Of a stretch of 18,355 bases of DNA, positions 1 through 6,989 are shown piece after piece. Both the position numbers and the translations under genes were made by a program. Source of the DNA: Methylococcaceae bacterium (lineage in GTDB: Bacteria; Pseudomonadota; Gammaproteobacteria; Methylococcales; Methylomonadaceae); NCBI GenBank assembly GCA_013140465.1, contig JABFST010000193.1, positions 1-18,355 on the forward strand, read 5' to 3'. Each line of letters begins with the position of its first letter. The first letter of the stretch is position 1. The notes below the pieces were generated by a model. The model was not told the DNA's origin and ran no database searches. It worked only from the letters and a program-made list of their open reading frames with translations.

Positions 1-450
1 GCTAACAGTGACTGCCAATGTTGCAAAAGCACTGGCATTTTTATTGTCGGTGACAGTGAGCTTAAAGACCAAAGTAGTGCTTTTACTGCCTGATTTTAAT
101 TTTGGGCTGGTAAAGCTGGCGACGGCTTTATTGGCATTGGTTAGTTTCACCTTAGTGCCTTGGGTTTGTGTCCATTGCCATTTTTTAATGTTGCCGTCGC
201 TATCATTGCTGAGCTGTCCGTCAAGCATCACTGGGGTATTGACGACGACTGATTGCGCAGTTCCGACGACTGCTGACGGTTTGCTGTTTTTTATCGCCGC
301 ATCTGCACAATGGGGGGCGGATAGCATAAGCAACATACAAATCGGGATAAGTGCTTGTTTAATGTTGTGTGCTGACACCATGAGCTTATTGGCTGCGCTT
401 GTTTGGGTATGGCTGGTAGGTAAATCGCTCAGCTTTGGTAAAAATAGCAT
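1..450 (-). CDS. Secreted PKD/Ig-like domain protein, N-terminal part (gene runs off the window)
   Basis: The minus strand is open for 150 codons from the ATG at 450 to the window edge, so the C-terminus is missing. The product begins with a polar stretch, then a hydrophobic export segment around residues 33-45 and a likely signal peptidase I site after CADA (about residue 51). Next comes an Ig/PKD-like beta-sandwich with the hallmarks VMLDG, WQWTQTQG, ASFTSP and LTVTDN (about residues 60-150). The same signature pattern occurs in the PKD protein at 12418-13671, so the two are homologous. The start at 450 is chosen because AGGA lies six bases upstream. The in-frame ATG at 381 would give a more ordinary signal peptide but has no clear ribosome site, and the ATG at 471 has none. 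Such domains usually mediate adhesion or protein-protein contact outside the cell. The exact function is unknown. Confidence 0.72.
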   Translation of the reverse strand, partial: MLFLPKLSDLPTSHTQTSAANKLMVSAHNIKQALIPICMLLMLSAPHCADAAIKNSKPSAVVGTAQSVVVNTPVMLDGQLSNDSDGNIKKWQWTQTQGTKVKLTNANKAVASFTSPKLKSGSKSTTLVFKLTVTDNKNASAFATLAVTVS

Positions 451-522
451 AATTGATCCTTTCGTCTTCATGAGGGTGTCGTAGAGCCAAGCTGTATTTC
501 AGATTAGTGTGAAGTAATACAG

Positions 523-630
523 TTAAATCAGAATGATAGGCTCATTTTGTTCGGCAAGTGCCACAACAGCCTTAGGTATTGCAATGATTTCTTCGTTGTG
601 GGGGCATTCAATGTATAGATAATCCCGCAC
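523..630 (-). CDS. Possible tiny ORF or gene remnant (35 codons, GTG start)
   Basis: On the minus strand the frame is open from 663 to the TAA at 523-525 without an ATG. A GTG at 630 preceded by CAGG five bases upstream could start a 35-residue peptide containing DYLYIECPHNEE and ending EQNEPIILI. The mix of charged and hydrophobic residues looks protein-like, and the upstream codons in the same frame (TKKHKINQVI) look similar. It may therefore be the tail of a decayed gene interrupted by the TGA at 664-666, or simply chance. It lies 72 bases upstream of the PKD-like gene on the same strand. No family is recognised. Confidence 0.22.
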   Translation of the reverse strand: MRDYLYIECPHNEEIIAIPKAVVALAEQNEPIILI

Positions 631-701
631 AATAACCTGATTTATTTTATGCTTTTTTGTGGGTCAAAAATAGATTTTAGGGTGATGGTTTTAATGGTGG
701 C

Positions 702-733
702 TTGCAGAAGTTGTAAATGGCACGACTTCTACA
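702..733. repeat. Imperfect hairpin
   Basis: The arms AGAAGTTGT (706-714) and ACGACTTCT (722-730) pair at 8 of 9 positions around a 7-base loop. TTG/CAA extends the stem beyond one mismatch. This is the outermost of the five hairpins downstream of the cytochrome gene. Confidence 0.5.
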
Positions 734-752
734 AGTACCGATAACCACAAAA

Positions 753-800
753 AATACACACCGCATCGCTCTGTGCTGTAAAAGCGATGCGGTGTGTATT
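753..800 (-). terminator. Perfect 18-bp hairpin followed by T6 on the minus strand
   Basis: AATACACACCGCATCGCT at 753-770 is the exact reverse complement of 783-800, with a 12-base loop. Read on the minus strand the stem runs into TTTTTT (747-754), so it could be a second rho-independent terminator for the cytochrome gene. The arm is longer than most terminators, so a dispersed palindromic repeat is an alternative. Confidence 0.6.
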
Positions 801-836
801 CTGTGTCAGCAGGATGCCGAACACAACACTGTAAAG

Positions 837-868
837 CTAAAAAGGGGCGCAAGTGTTTTGCGCCCCTT
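837..868 (-). terminator. Rho-independent terminator of the multiheme cytochrome gene
   Basis: AAGGGGCGCAA (842-852) pairs perfectly with TTGCGCCCCTT (858-868) around a 5-base loop. On the minus strand the GC-rich stem is followed by TTTTT, and it lies about 90 bases past the cytochrome stop codon. The plus strand has no matching T-run, so the direction is clear. Confidence 0.75.
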
Positions 869-884
869 CGTTTAGTTGTTTGCC

Positions 885-914
885 CAAGCCTTGGCAAAAC
901 TCCGCCAAGGCTTG
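885..914. repeat. Perfect 11-bp hairpin
   Basis: CAAGCCTTGGC (885-895) pairs with GCCAAGGCTTG (904-914) around an 8-base loop, without a T-run on either side. A further small hairpin, TTAAAGC with GCTTTAA, lies next to it at 926-944. Both are between the cytochrome stop codon and its terminator, so they would form in the 3' untranslated RNA and may stabilise the transcript. Confidence 0.55.
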
Positions 915-959
915 AGTATCAGCAATTAAAGCGCAATGCTTTAACCGTTACTGCATGGC

Positions 960-3900
960 TTAGTGGCCACCGTGACCGCCGCCGCCGCCACCAGTGCCAG
1001 TACCCGTGGTAAACGAGGTAGGCGTTGGTGGCATGTGTTTTTGTGCTGCTGGCCAGCCGCCTGTTGGCGCTGTTTTGGCATTATACGGTTTTGGTGAACC
1101 CGTAAAGCTTTTTGCCAAGGTATGGCAAGTGTCGCAACCAATGATTTGGCCTTTAACCACTTTCACAGGTTTTCCTGCGGCGTTGGTTAAAGTGCGGTCA
1201 ACCAAGGTTTTAGACAAACGCGTGCCTTTATGGTTATCACCATGACATGCCGCGCATTGGTCTTCGCCATCAGGCCCTGGTTTTTTCGCCATGTCATTAT
1301 GCCAGCCACCATTCAGGTTCTCTTTGTGCGAGCCTGAGCTGGTGTTTTGAGCAGCGCCATCAGCGTGTTTATACCAAGATTCATCACCTACAGGATGTAA
1401 GCCATGTGGTCCTGCCAGATACGCTTTAGCACTGGCGGGTGTCACCACCGTACCATCGCGCACGCCTTGGCCTACGCCTAAACCTGAAGAGCCGCCATCG
1501 GTAGCCACCAAGCCTGTTTTAAAGTCGTCTTTAACGTGACAGACCGAACACTCGGCAATATTGCCGTCATAACCTTGCAATTGCTTGGCTGTTTGGTTGT
1601 CGTTGGCATTAGGTTCTTGGTTAGGCCAGATTGCATGAGAACCGCCGTGGCACGTTGAACAAGTCAATACGCCATTAGCGCCTGAGCCATGGACATCAGC
1701 ACTCTTACGGTAGAGTGCGCCGGACAGTTTTACCAATTTATAGTAAGTTTGTCCTGCGACCACCACTTTACCATCCAAGCCTTTAACACCCGCTGTCACA
1801 TCGGCAGCAGTCGCGGTGGCTTTTTCCGGACGGTCTTCTAGGGTAGGCATAACGGCAAAACGGGCATTCATCGGTGTGACTGAACGGCCTGATTTATCGC
1901 CATCGGACCAAGCTTGCATTAATGCACCTGCACTAAACACATTTTTCAATGGGTGGCTGTGCGTGCCATGTCCAACGCTATCGCCTTCTTTTATGTTGGA
2001 ATCACCAATATGGCATGAGCCACAATCCGGTTCATCCAGCCAAGGGCGGCGATAGTCGGCGGGTTCTATAGCTTCTGCTGTGTCGGCACCAAAAGCACCA
2101 CCACCAGTTAGGTTAGAGTCGTACTCTTCGTTGCTAAATGTATTACCGACTGCCAACATATCGCTATGGCAGTTATCGCACTTCAGGCCAACTGAATAAT
2201 GCACGTCACGGTAGGCTTTTTCAGTTGCACCCGTGTGGCATTTAACGCAGTTTTCTTCTACAGGCACTTGCTTGCCAAACGGCAGCATCAGCTCTGCAAT
2301 AGTTGCGGGTTGTTGCGGATACAAATCAGGCCGCCAGTTGTTCTTTTTGGCGTCATAAGCCACAGATGATTTAACGGTGAAATTACCGCTTGCGTCTGCT
2401 GACAAAGGCACGCCATTGTCATCATTCAACTGCGAATCCCAACCACGACCACCAAATTCTAATGGATGGCCACGCACGTCACGAACCAAGTCGCCTTTTT
2501 TATGCGCCAATCCGTCAACCGCTTCTGCTGCGGTCACGTCTTTTTTATAGACTTGGAATTTGGCATGGAAGGCATGGAACGCACGCGAGTAATCGGAACG
2601 GTTGGTGGCATACGATCTGGCGGTAATGCCCACATCCGATTTCAAATGGCTTTGGTGATGGCCCGAACAGAAATACATCGGTGCCGCACGGCTTTTGCCT
2701 AAGTCATCGGCATAACTATCCGCGACTTGGGTTGAGTAGCTGGCAGGCCAGGTTGCGCCTGTCGCTGGGGTAGGGCCGTAATACACCATGTAGTCATGGG
2801 CAATCAAAGTATTAAACAACGCCGCTTTTTCTTGGTTTACCCAAGAGTCGTCACCGTATTTATCAGCAGCCGCATAATTGATTTGCAGTTGCAAACGCCA
2901 TTCTGGGCCAGCGTTAGCGGGCTTAGTAGGGCTGGTTTCGCCTGTCGGTTTGTCGGTTTTGGTGTCAAACTTCATCCAACGTGAGGCTTTAACACGGTCA
3001 GTACGCAAGCCGTTTTGGTCAACTTTAATGTTAGTGGCGTTGGTTTCATTACCTGTAAGCGTCACACTTAGGTTGCTAAAGTTGGGGTTGCCGTCAATTT
3101 TGTCGTTAAACAAGTTGTGTATGGCAGGTGGCCAGGCTTTGTTGGGGTCTGTGCCTGGATCAAAACCGGAGATTTGTGCTTTGCCGTCGCTACCGTTGCG
3201 GCCAGCACCTGTGGCTGGGCCAGGTTTGGTGGGGTCGGTCAAGTCTTTCAACTCTGCAACTGTAACAGGGGTGCGCCAAGTGTCTTCATCCGCACCTACG
3301 CCACCCGGCAAATGACATTCGCGGCAGCGTGTTTCCGATGCCGTGGTGTAAACCGCATCCACAGTCGATATGGTTTTGCCTGTCCCTTTTTCCTTTGCTT
3401 GTACACGCATTAACGTGAAAGGGTTAGTGCGGCCTTGGTCATCAATGTCACTGGCAGGAATAAACTGTGCCACAAACGCATTTTGAAAACTATTGTAATC
3501 AAATTTTTGCTCATCATTGCTGATATAAGGCTTGGCAGCCCCCGGCATTTTCCGGTTGCCTGTGCCATTGTCCACATAGCCTCTTACCCCTTCATCAGGC
3601 AGCTCACGCGTTCTGGCGGGTGAAAAAGTGCTTTGGTTTTCGGCAAACGTGCCGCTAGTCAGTGGGTAACGATATATCGTGCCTGCTTCAATCAAGCCGT
3701 TTAAGGTCGTGGCTTTTTGGGCATCAGTTTGTGCGTTAAAAGCGGTAATTTCGGCTGCGCTAGGAATGTTTTGGGAAAACAGCGCAGTTTTGTCTGCCGC
3801 TGAAAGGGCGGTAAGATTTTCTAGCTTTTTATCCGCTGCCAATGCCTTATATTCGGCTTCTTTAGCGCGGTTAAACGCTTGGTCTATCCGGTCCCAATGT

Positions 3901-5036
3901 TCGGTTTTGCGGATTTTGGCTTTGCTATAATTTTGCTCGGCCATCAGCTTAACTTTGACGGGTGCTTTGCTGGTCGGGTTAAAAACCGTGGCTGCCTTAT
4001 CCCAGTTTGCCCCGACTACATTGCTGCCAAATAAGTTTTGGCTGGTGGAGTTAATGGAGTTAGGTGCGATAGGGTCTTTGTCGTTAGAGGCCGCAGAGTA
4101 AGTGACCTCTATACTGTTGTTGGCCAATATCGGGGGTTTGTTAGGCAGTTTTTGGATGACTTGCGCGTTTAGGGCGTTGTAGTTAATCATAGACGCGTAA
4201 GGCAAATGTACTTGGCTGCCGCCTTGCATACCGGTTTCTTCAAACGGCAATACCACATACGCGCCGTTATCATTTGCCCCGTTTGCGCCGGGCATTGCTG
4301 ACGCAACTTTGGGCTTGGCCAGTTCAGGCACTTTACCGTTGGGGTTAGTGCCAGCAGCTGGGATGACCGAAACGACGACATCGTCGTTACAGACTTTGTT
4401 GCCAGCTGTATCTATGCCTTTTAACACCACGCGATAACGTCCGACTTGGTCGAACTTGTGGTTGGCGGTGTTGGTTTTTTGGTCTGCCGCGCCATCGTTA
4501 ATAGACCACACCAGCGAAGGTGCTGTGCCTTTTTTGGGGATGTTGATGCTGGCGGTAAAGTTAAGTGTCGCACCTGCAAAGATTTCAGTGTCTTTGGCTG
4601 GAGTAGCAATAGCGCAAGTGGGTACGGTCGCACATGAGCTAGCTGCGCCGGACACCGCCACTAGGGTTTTGAGTTCGCTATTGTCGGCGGCGTTGGTCAC
4701 GTCCAAGCGCACGGCGCAAGGGATGTAGTCGCTGCCTGTCACGGGCAGGCTCATTTTGAACTTGCCCGTGCTATTGGTGTTGATTGTATAGAGGATGACG
4801 TGGTTGCTGGAATCGAAAGCCGTAATTTTGGAATTGGCTGCGATGGTTTTGGCGGTTGTGCCGCTGACCACCACAACACCCAAGGTTTTGTCGTATTTAG
4901 CCGTGGCCTTGATGGGCGCAACCGTTGCGGCAGGCGCCCATGTTGGCGCGGCTGCCAATAAGGCTGCCATTATCGGCGTAAGCCGCAGCAGACCTATGCG
5001 GCTGGGCGGTTTTGCCGTCATTTTAGTGTGGGACAT
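960..5036 (-). CDS. Large exported multiheme c-type cytochrome (eight CxxCH plus one CSGHH)
   Basis: This 1358-aa protein has a signal peptide (about residues 1-37, hydrophobic core near 20-30) and a PKD-like domain (about 145-225). A heme-poor region with one motif follows, then a C-terminal heme cluster. Canonical motifs are CRECH 571, CVKCH 930, CDNCH 953, CGSCH 1005, CSTCH 1126, CSVCH 1163, CAACH 1261 and CDTCH 1301. CSGHH at 790 lacks the second cysteine. The tail is Gly/His-rich (GTGTGGGGGGHGGH). The size and layout recall surface multiheme cytochromes of the OmcA/MtrC type and the large surface cytochromes of methanotrophs. Electron transfer at or outside the outer membrane is therefore the likely role, with partners unknown. 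The start at 5036 has AGGAG six bases upstream. The gene appears monocistronic: terminators follow it and a long divergent region precedes it. Periplasmic rather than surface location cannot be excluded. Confidence 0.88.
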   Translation of the reverse strand: MSHTKMTAKPPSRIGLLRLTPIMAALLAAAPTWAPAATVAPIKATAKYDKTLGVVVVSGTTAKTIAANSKITAFDSSNHVILYTINTNSTGKFKMSLPVTGSDYIPCAVRLDVTNAADNSELKTLVAVSGAASSCATVPTCAIATPAKDTEIFAGATLNFTASINIPKKGTAPSLVWSINDGAADQKTNTANHKFDQVGRYRVVLKGIDTAGNKVCNDDVVVSVIPAAGTNPNGKVPELAKPKVASAMPGANGANDNGAYVVLPFEETGMQGGSQVHLPYASMINYNALNAQVIQKLPNKPPILANNSIEVTYSAASNDKDPIAPNSINSTSQNLFGSNVVGANWDKAATVFNPTSKAPVKVKLMAEQNYSKAKIRKTEHWDRIDQAFNRAKEAEYKALAADKKLENLTALSAADKTALFSQNIPSAAEITAFNAQTDAQKATTLNGLIEAGTIYRYPLTSGTFAENQSTFSPARTRELPDEGVRGYVDNGTGNRKMPGAAKPYISNDEQKFDYNSFQNAFVAQFIPASDIDDQGRTNPFTLMRVQAKEKGTGKTISTVDAVYTTASETRCRECHLPGGVGADEDTWRTPVTVAELKDLTDPTKPGPATGAGRNGSDGKAQISGFDPGTDPNKAWPPAIHNLFNDKIDGNPNFSNLSVTLTGNETNATNIKVDQNGLRTDRVKASRWMKFDTKTDKPTGETSPTKPANAGPEWRLQLQINYAAADKYGDDSWVNQEKAALFNTLIAHDYMVYYGPTPATGATWPASYSTQVADSYADDLGKSRAAPMYFCSGHHQSHLKSDVGITARSYATNRSDYSRAFHAFHAKFQVYKKDVTAAEAVDGLAHKKGDLVRDVRGHPLEFGGRGWDSQLNDDNGVPLSADASGNFTVKSSVAYDAKKNNWRPDLYPQQPATIAELMLPFGKQVPVEENCVKCHTGATEKAYRDVHYSVGLKCDNCHSDMLAVGNTFSNEEYDSNLTGGGAFGADTAEAIEPADYRRPWLDEPDCGSCHIGDSNIKEGDSVGHGTHSHPLKNVFSAGALMQAWSDGDKSGRSVTPMNARFAVMPTLEDRPEKATATAADVTAGVKGLDGKVVVAGQTYYKLVKLSGALYRKSADVHGSGANGVLTCSTCHGGSHAIWPNQEPNANDNQTAKQLQGYDGNIAECSVCHVKDDFKTGLVATDGGSSGLGVGQGVRDGTVVTPASAKAYLAGPHGLHPVGDESWYKHADGAAQNTSSGSHKENLNGGWHNDMAKKPGPDGEDQCAACHGDNHKGTRLSKTLVDRTLTNAAGKPVKVVKGQIIGCDTCHTLAKSFTGSPKPYNAKTAPTGGWPAAQKHMPPTPTSFTTGTGTGGGGGGHGGH

Positions 5037-5074
5037 ATATCACTCCTGATACCATTTGTTTTAGTGAAGATGTG

Positions 5075-5096
5075 ATCTAAATAAGTTAATTTAGAT
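5075..5096. promoter_or_regulatory. Perfect palindrome upstream of the cytochrome gene
   Basis: ATCTAAAT (5075-5082) and ATTTAGAT (5089-5096) form an 8-bp inverted repeat with a 6-base spacer, 39-60 bases upstream of the cytochrome start codon. Its size and position suit a dimeric regulator or a hairpin in the 5' untranslated RNA. No known operator is recognised. Confidence 0.4.
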
Positions 5097-5129
5097 TTAT
5101 TTGATTAAGCAATTTGTATGCCTAAAATT

Positions 5130-5146
5130 ACCATCAAATTGATGGT
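5130..5146. promoter_or_regulatory. 17-bp perfect palindrome, candidate operator
   Basis: ACCATCAA-A-TTGATGGT is a perfect palindrome with one central base, about 95-110 bases upstream of the cytochrome start. It resembles a compact operator for a homodimeric repressor or activator. It does not match the FNR consensus TTGAT-N4-ATCAA. No regulator is assigned. Confidence 0.4.
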
Positions 5147-5390
5147 GCAAGTGGTGGCCTACTGGGCTGATTTATGTTTTTGTTATTGCTTGATTATTTG
5201 TGCTGGGTTTGATGACGCGAGGTGTTAGGCTGGTATTAACGGGCTGATGCTAGCCAAAGAAACCAGCCTTATTTCGTTGGTAATTTGGAAAGAAGTGGTG
5301 GCGGAGGAGTGGCAAATGCCATAGTAATTGTATTAAGGGTTTTTTATAACCTACTGTTTTAATAGGGAATAGATTTTTTTTTTGGTTAGG

Positions 5391-5456
5391 GTGTGTGATA
5401 TGACGTATTGGATTTTTAAAAATAGGTCATATCACACACTTTTTCAGTGAAAAAGT
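5391..5456. repeat. 14-bp inverted repeat with adjacent small hairpin
   Basis: GTGTGTGATATGAC (5391-5404) pairs perfectly with GTCATATCACACAC (5426-5439) across a 21-base AT-rich spacer. A second stem, ACTTTTT with AAAAAGT (5438-5444 with 5450-5456), abuts it. No gene ends just upstream, so a terminator is unlikely. A dispersed repeat or a looped regulatory site are the alternatives. Confidence 0.5.
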
Positions 5457-5502
5457 GACATGTTTGTTTTTTGGTGACTATTTAGCATCTGGGGCACGGC
5501 GA

Positions 5503-5560
5503 CCGTTCGCTGAGCGGAGTCGAAGCGAACAAACCGGCTTCGACTCCGCTCAGCCTACGG
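5503..5560. repeat. REP-like extragenic palindrome
   Basis: GCTGAGCGGAGTCGAAG (5509-5525) pairs perfectly with CTTCGACTCCGCTCAGC (5538-5554) around a 12-base loop. Beyond a symmetrical 2-base internal loop, CCGT (5503-5506) pairs with ACGG (5557-5560). From general knowledge, the TTCGACTCCGCTCAGC core is a common dispersed extragenic repeat in proteobacterial genomes; copy number here cannot be judged from one window. Confidence 0.65.
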
Positions 5561-5690
5561 TAAATTTGACTTATTAGAAGTCGCTCTGAATAGTTACGTT
5601 TTTTGTTGCGAAGGCGTGAAAAAATGTTTAGTAGTTTTTGGCGGGGGTGGCTTATGCCGTCCTTCTTTAATCCAGCTCTTGTAGATAGTC

Positions 5691-6392
5691 ATGGACATTA
5701 TTAACGGCAACGGCTTTGTTGCCCATATTACCCGCTCTGCCAAACGAAAAAGCATCGCCATTAAGGTACAAAAAGGCCAAGTGTATCTTGTTGTGCCTGT
5801 GGGCTTAAGGCTAAAGCTGATTGAGGAGGTCGTGGCTAAGAAAACCCGTTGGATACTGGAGAAGCTGGCGCATCAGCAGGTGTTGCTTGCCATCCCGCCT
5901 AAGGCGTTTATCTCTGGCGAGGTTTTTGGCTTGCTAGACCAACAATACACTTTAAAAATTGTCGGCGGCACTCATCCTGCCATCACTGTGTTAGGTGGCG
6001 AGCTGGTGGTGTCGGTGTGTAATGTGGCGGCGGATAACGTCCACGTTATCAGGCAGTTGCTAATTAAATGGTATCGTCGCCAAGCTGAGGTGCTGTTAAG
6101 CCAGAAAACTGACGTTTATGCGCGCGTGATCGGCGTTACCCCGTCTGGCGTTGCGATCAAGGCATATAAGTCTCGCTGGGGCAGTTGTAGTTATGCCAAC
6201 AGCATCGCCTATAACTGGAAGTTGGTGGGCGCACCTGAGCGGGTTGTGGATTATGTGGTCATCCACGAGCTGTGCCATATCCTGCATCATAACCATTCCC
6301 CTGCATTTTGGCAGGCCGTGGCGCGTTATTGCCCTGATTATCGGGAGCGGGGCGCGTGGCTAAAAAACAATGGCGGACGCTTGGAGATTTAG
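5691..6392 (+). CDS. YgjP-like (DUF45) zinc metallopeptidase-domain protein
   Basis: This 233-aa protein matches the YgjP/DUF45 family in length and motifs. RWGSCS lies at residues 162-167 and is followed by the IAYNWKL strand. The metal site HELCH is at 192-196, with NHSPAFW from 201, where H202 is a plausible third zinc ligand and E193 the catalytic base. The N-terminal half is the beta-rich region typical of the family. There is no signal peptide, so it should be cytoplasmic. Related proteins are sometimes encoded beside restriction genes, but the physiological substrate is not established. The upstream frame is closed by a TAG at 5682, so the ATG at 5691 is the first possible start; its ribosome site is poor. 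The gene stands alone, between a repeat-rich region and a palindromic element. Confidence 0.88.
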   Translation: MDIINGNGFVAHITRSAKRKSIAIKVQKGQVYLVVPVGLRLKLIEEVVAKKTRWILEKLAHQQVLLAIPPKAFISGEVFGLLDQQYTLKIVGGTHPAITVLGGELVVSVCNVAADNVHVIRQLLIKWYRRQAEVLLSQKTDVYARVIGVTPSGVAIKAYKSRWGSCSYANSIAYNWKLVGAPERVVDYVVIHELCHILHHNHSPAFWQAVARYCPDYRERGAWLKNNGGRLEI

Positions 6393-6419
6393 CTGCTGGC
6401 ATCATGCCGTATTTCCCTG

Positions 6420-6718
6420 TCATATCCCATAGGAATCTACACAAGTTTGAGCAAGTTATAAAAGCACCGTCATACTGGCATGGATGCCAGACAAATCCGC
6501 CGGGAGCGGATTTGCATTAACCCGTTAGGGTGCAGGGCAGGATAGCCCTGCATGAATCCAGTCACATGGATGTGAATGTTCACTATCACGGCAATGCTAA
6601 ATCAAGCACTTACAGCTTACCGTAGCAACCGTCCGTGGCACTGGGTTCCGGCATCCATGCCGGAATGACGGGCTAATGAATTGTGTAGATACTTATGGTC
6701 ATATCCCCTAAAAATCTA
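6420..6718. mobile_element. MITE-like palindromic element without coding capacity
   Basis: The element has nested symmetry. The outer arms, ATAGGAATCTACACAAGTT on the left (6429-6447) and the reverse complement on the right (about 6678-6696), match at 15 of 19 positions. The inner arms at 6467-6488 and 6650-6671 match as reverse complements at 20 of 22 positions and carry GGCATGGATGCC. Between them are the hairpins 6492-6514 (CAAATCCGC/GCGGATTTG) and 6531-6552 (TGCAGGGC/GCCCTGCA). Directly repeated 20-base flanks at 6420-6439 and 6699-6718 agree at 17 positions. There is no transposase gene, so any movement would need one supplied elsewhere. It could also be a composite of smaller extragenic repeats. 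Confidence 0.55.
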
Positions 6719-6989
6719 GCGTATTGGGTTATATAACGCAGTTTAATTGTTGTCTATCAGTAAGTGCCTGTAATCCCATACAAAAAAAGATGGTATGAAC
6801 TTTGCTTTATGATGCCTATTATAGGGTCATAAGCGCACCTTGTTCCGTAGGCTTGGTTCATCTGTTAGAAACATCCCCCGCTTATTACCGTGTTGTTGGT
6901 CTGGAGCATATCCGATCTACGGATACAGCCCCATAAGATTGGCTGGGTGTTTGCCCTAGCCTTACACTTTATTCTCGGTAAAAATATCA
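6719..6989. other. Upstream region of the di-heme protein gene, no gene seen
   Basis: This stretch holds no convincing ORF. It contains TTATATAACG at 6729-6738, which looks like one half of a ModE site, but the matching left half is absent. I see no clear promoter or hairpin. Confidence 0.45.

Larger units (their letters stand above)
451..959. other. Intergenic region rich in hairpins
   Basis: This stretch separates the cytochrome gene from the downstream PKD-like gene, both on the minus strand. Its right half (702-944) is a run of five inverted repeats, the clearest of which are listed separately. Its left half holds the possible tiny ORF at 523-630 and a 7-bp inverted repeat (561-567 with 595-601). 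I see no convincing promoter for the PKD-like gene; a TTGACC-N17-TAAATC pair on the minus strand around 640-670 is weak. Confidence 0.6.
5147..5690. other. Divergent intergenic region without genes
   Basis: This stretch lies between the minus-strand cytochrome and the plus-strand metallopeptidase. It holds two strong inverted repeats, given separately, and T-rich tracts (10 T at 5373-5382). A 26-codon ORF at 5624-5704 overlaps the metallopeptidase start in another frame; I do not regard it as a gene. No clear -10/-35 pair was found for either flanking gene. Confidence 0.5.

Noticed and set aside
8..484. Plus-strand ORF of 158 codons at the window start
   Set aside because: It is antisense to a better minus-strand frame with signal peptide, ribosome site and recognisable Ig/PKD pattern.
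691..1012. Small ORFs on both strands across the hairpin region
   Set aside because: They arise from the GC-rich palindromes and overlap the end of the cytochrome gene; composition is not protein-like.
5131..5145. FNR site upstream of the cytochrome
   Set aside because: The palindrome has the half-sites in inverted order (ATCAA then TTGAT with one base between), so it does not fit the FNR consensus.
5624..5704. 26-codon ORF with AAGG upstream, overlapping the metallopeptidase start
   Set aside because: It has no recognisable pattern and could be chance; a leader peptide role cannot be supported.
6715..6738. Possible ModE site upstream of the di-heme gene
   Set aside because: Only the right half (TATATAACG) is present; the left half CGTTAT is missing at the required distance, and it lies 250 bases from the start codon.
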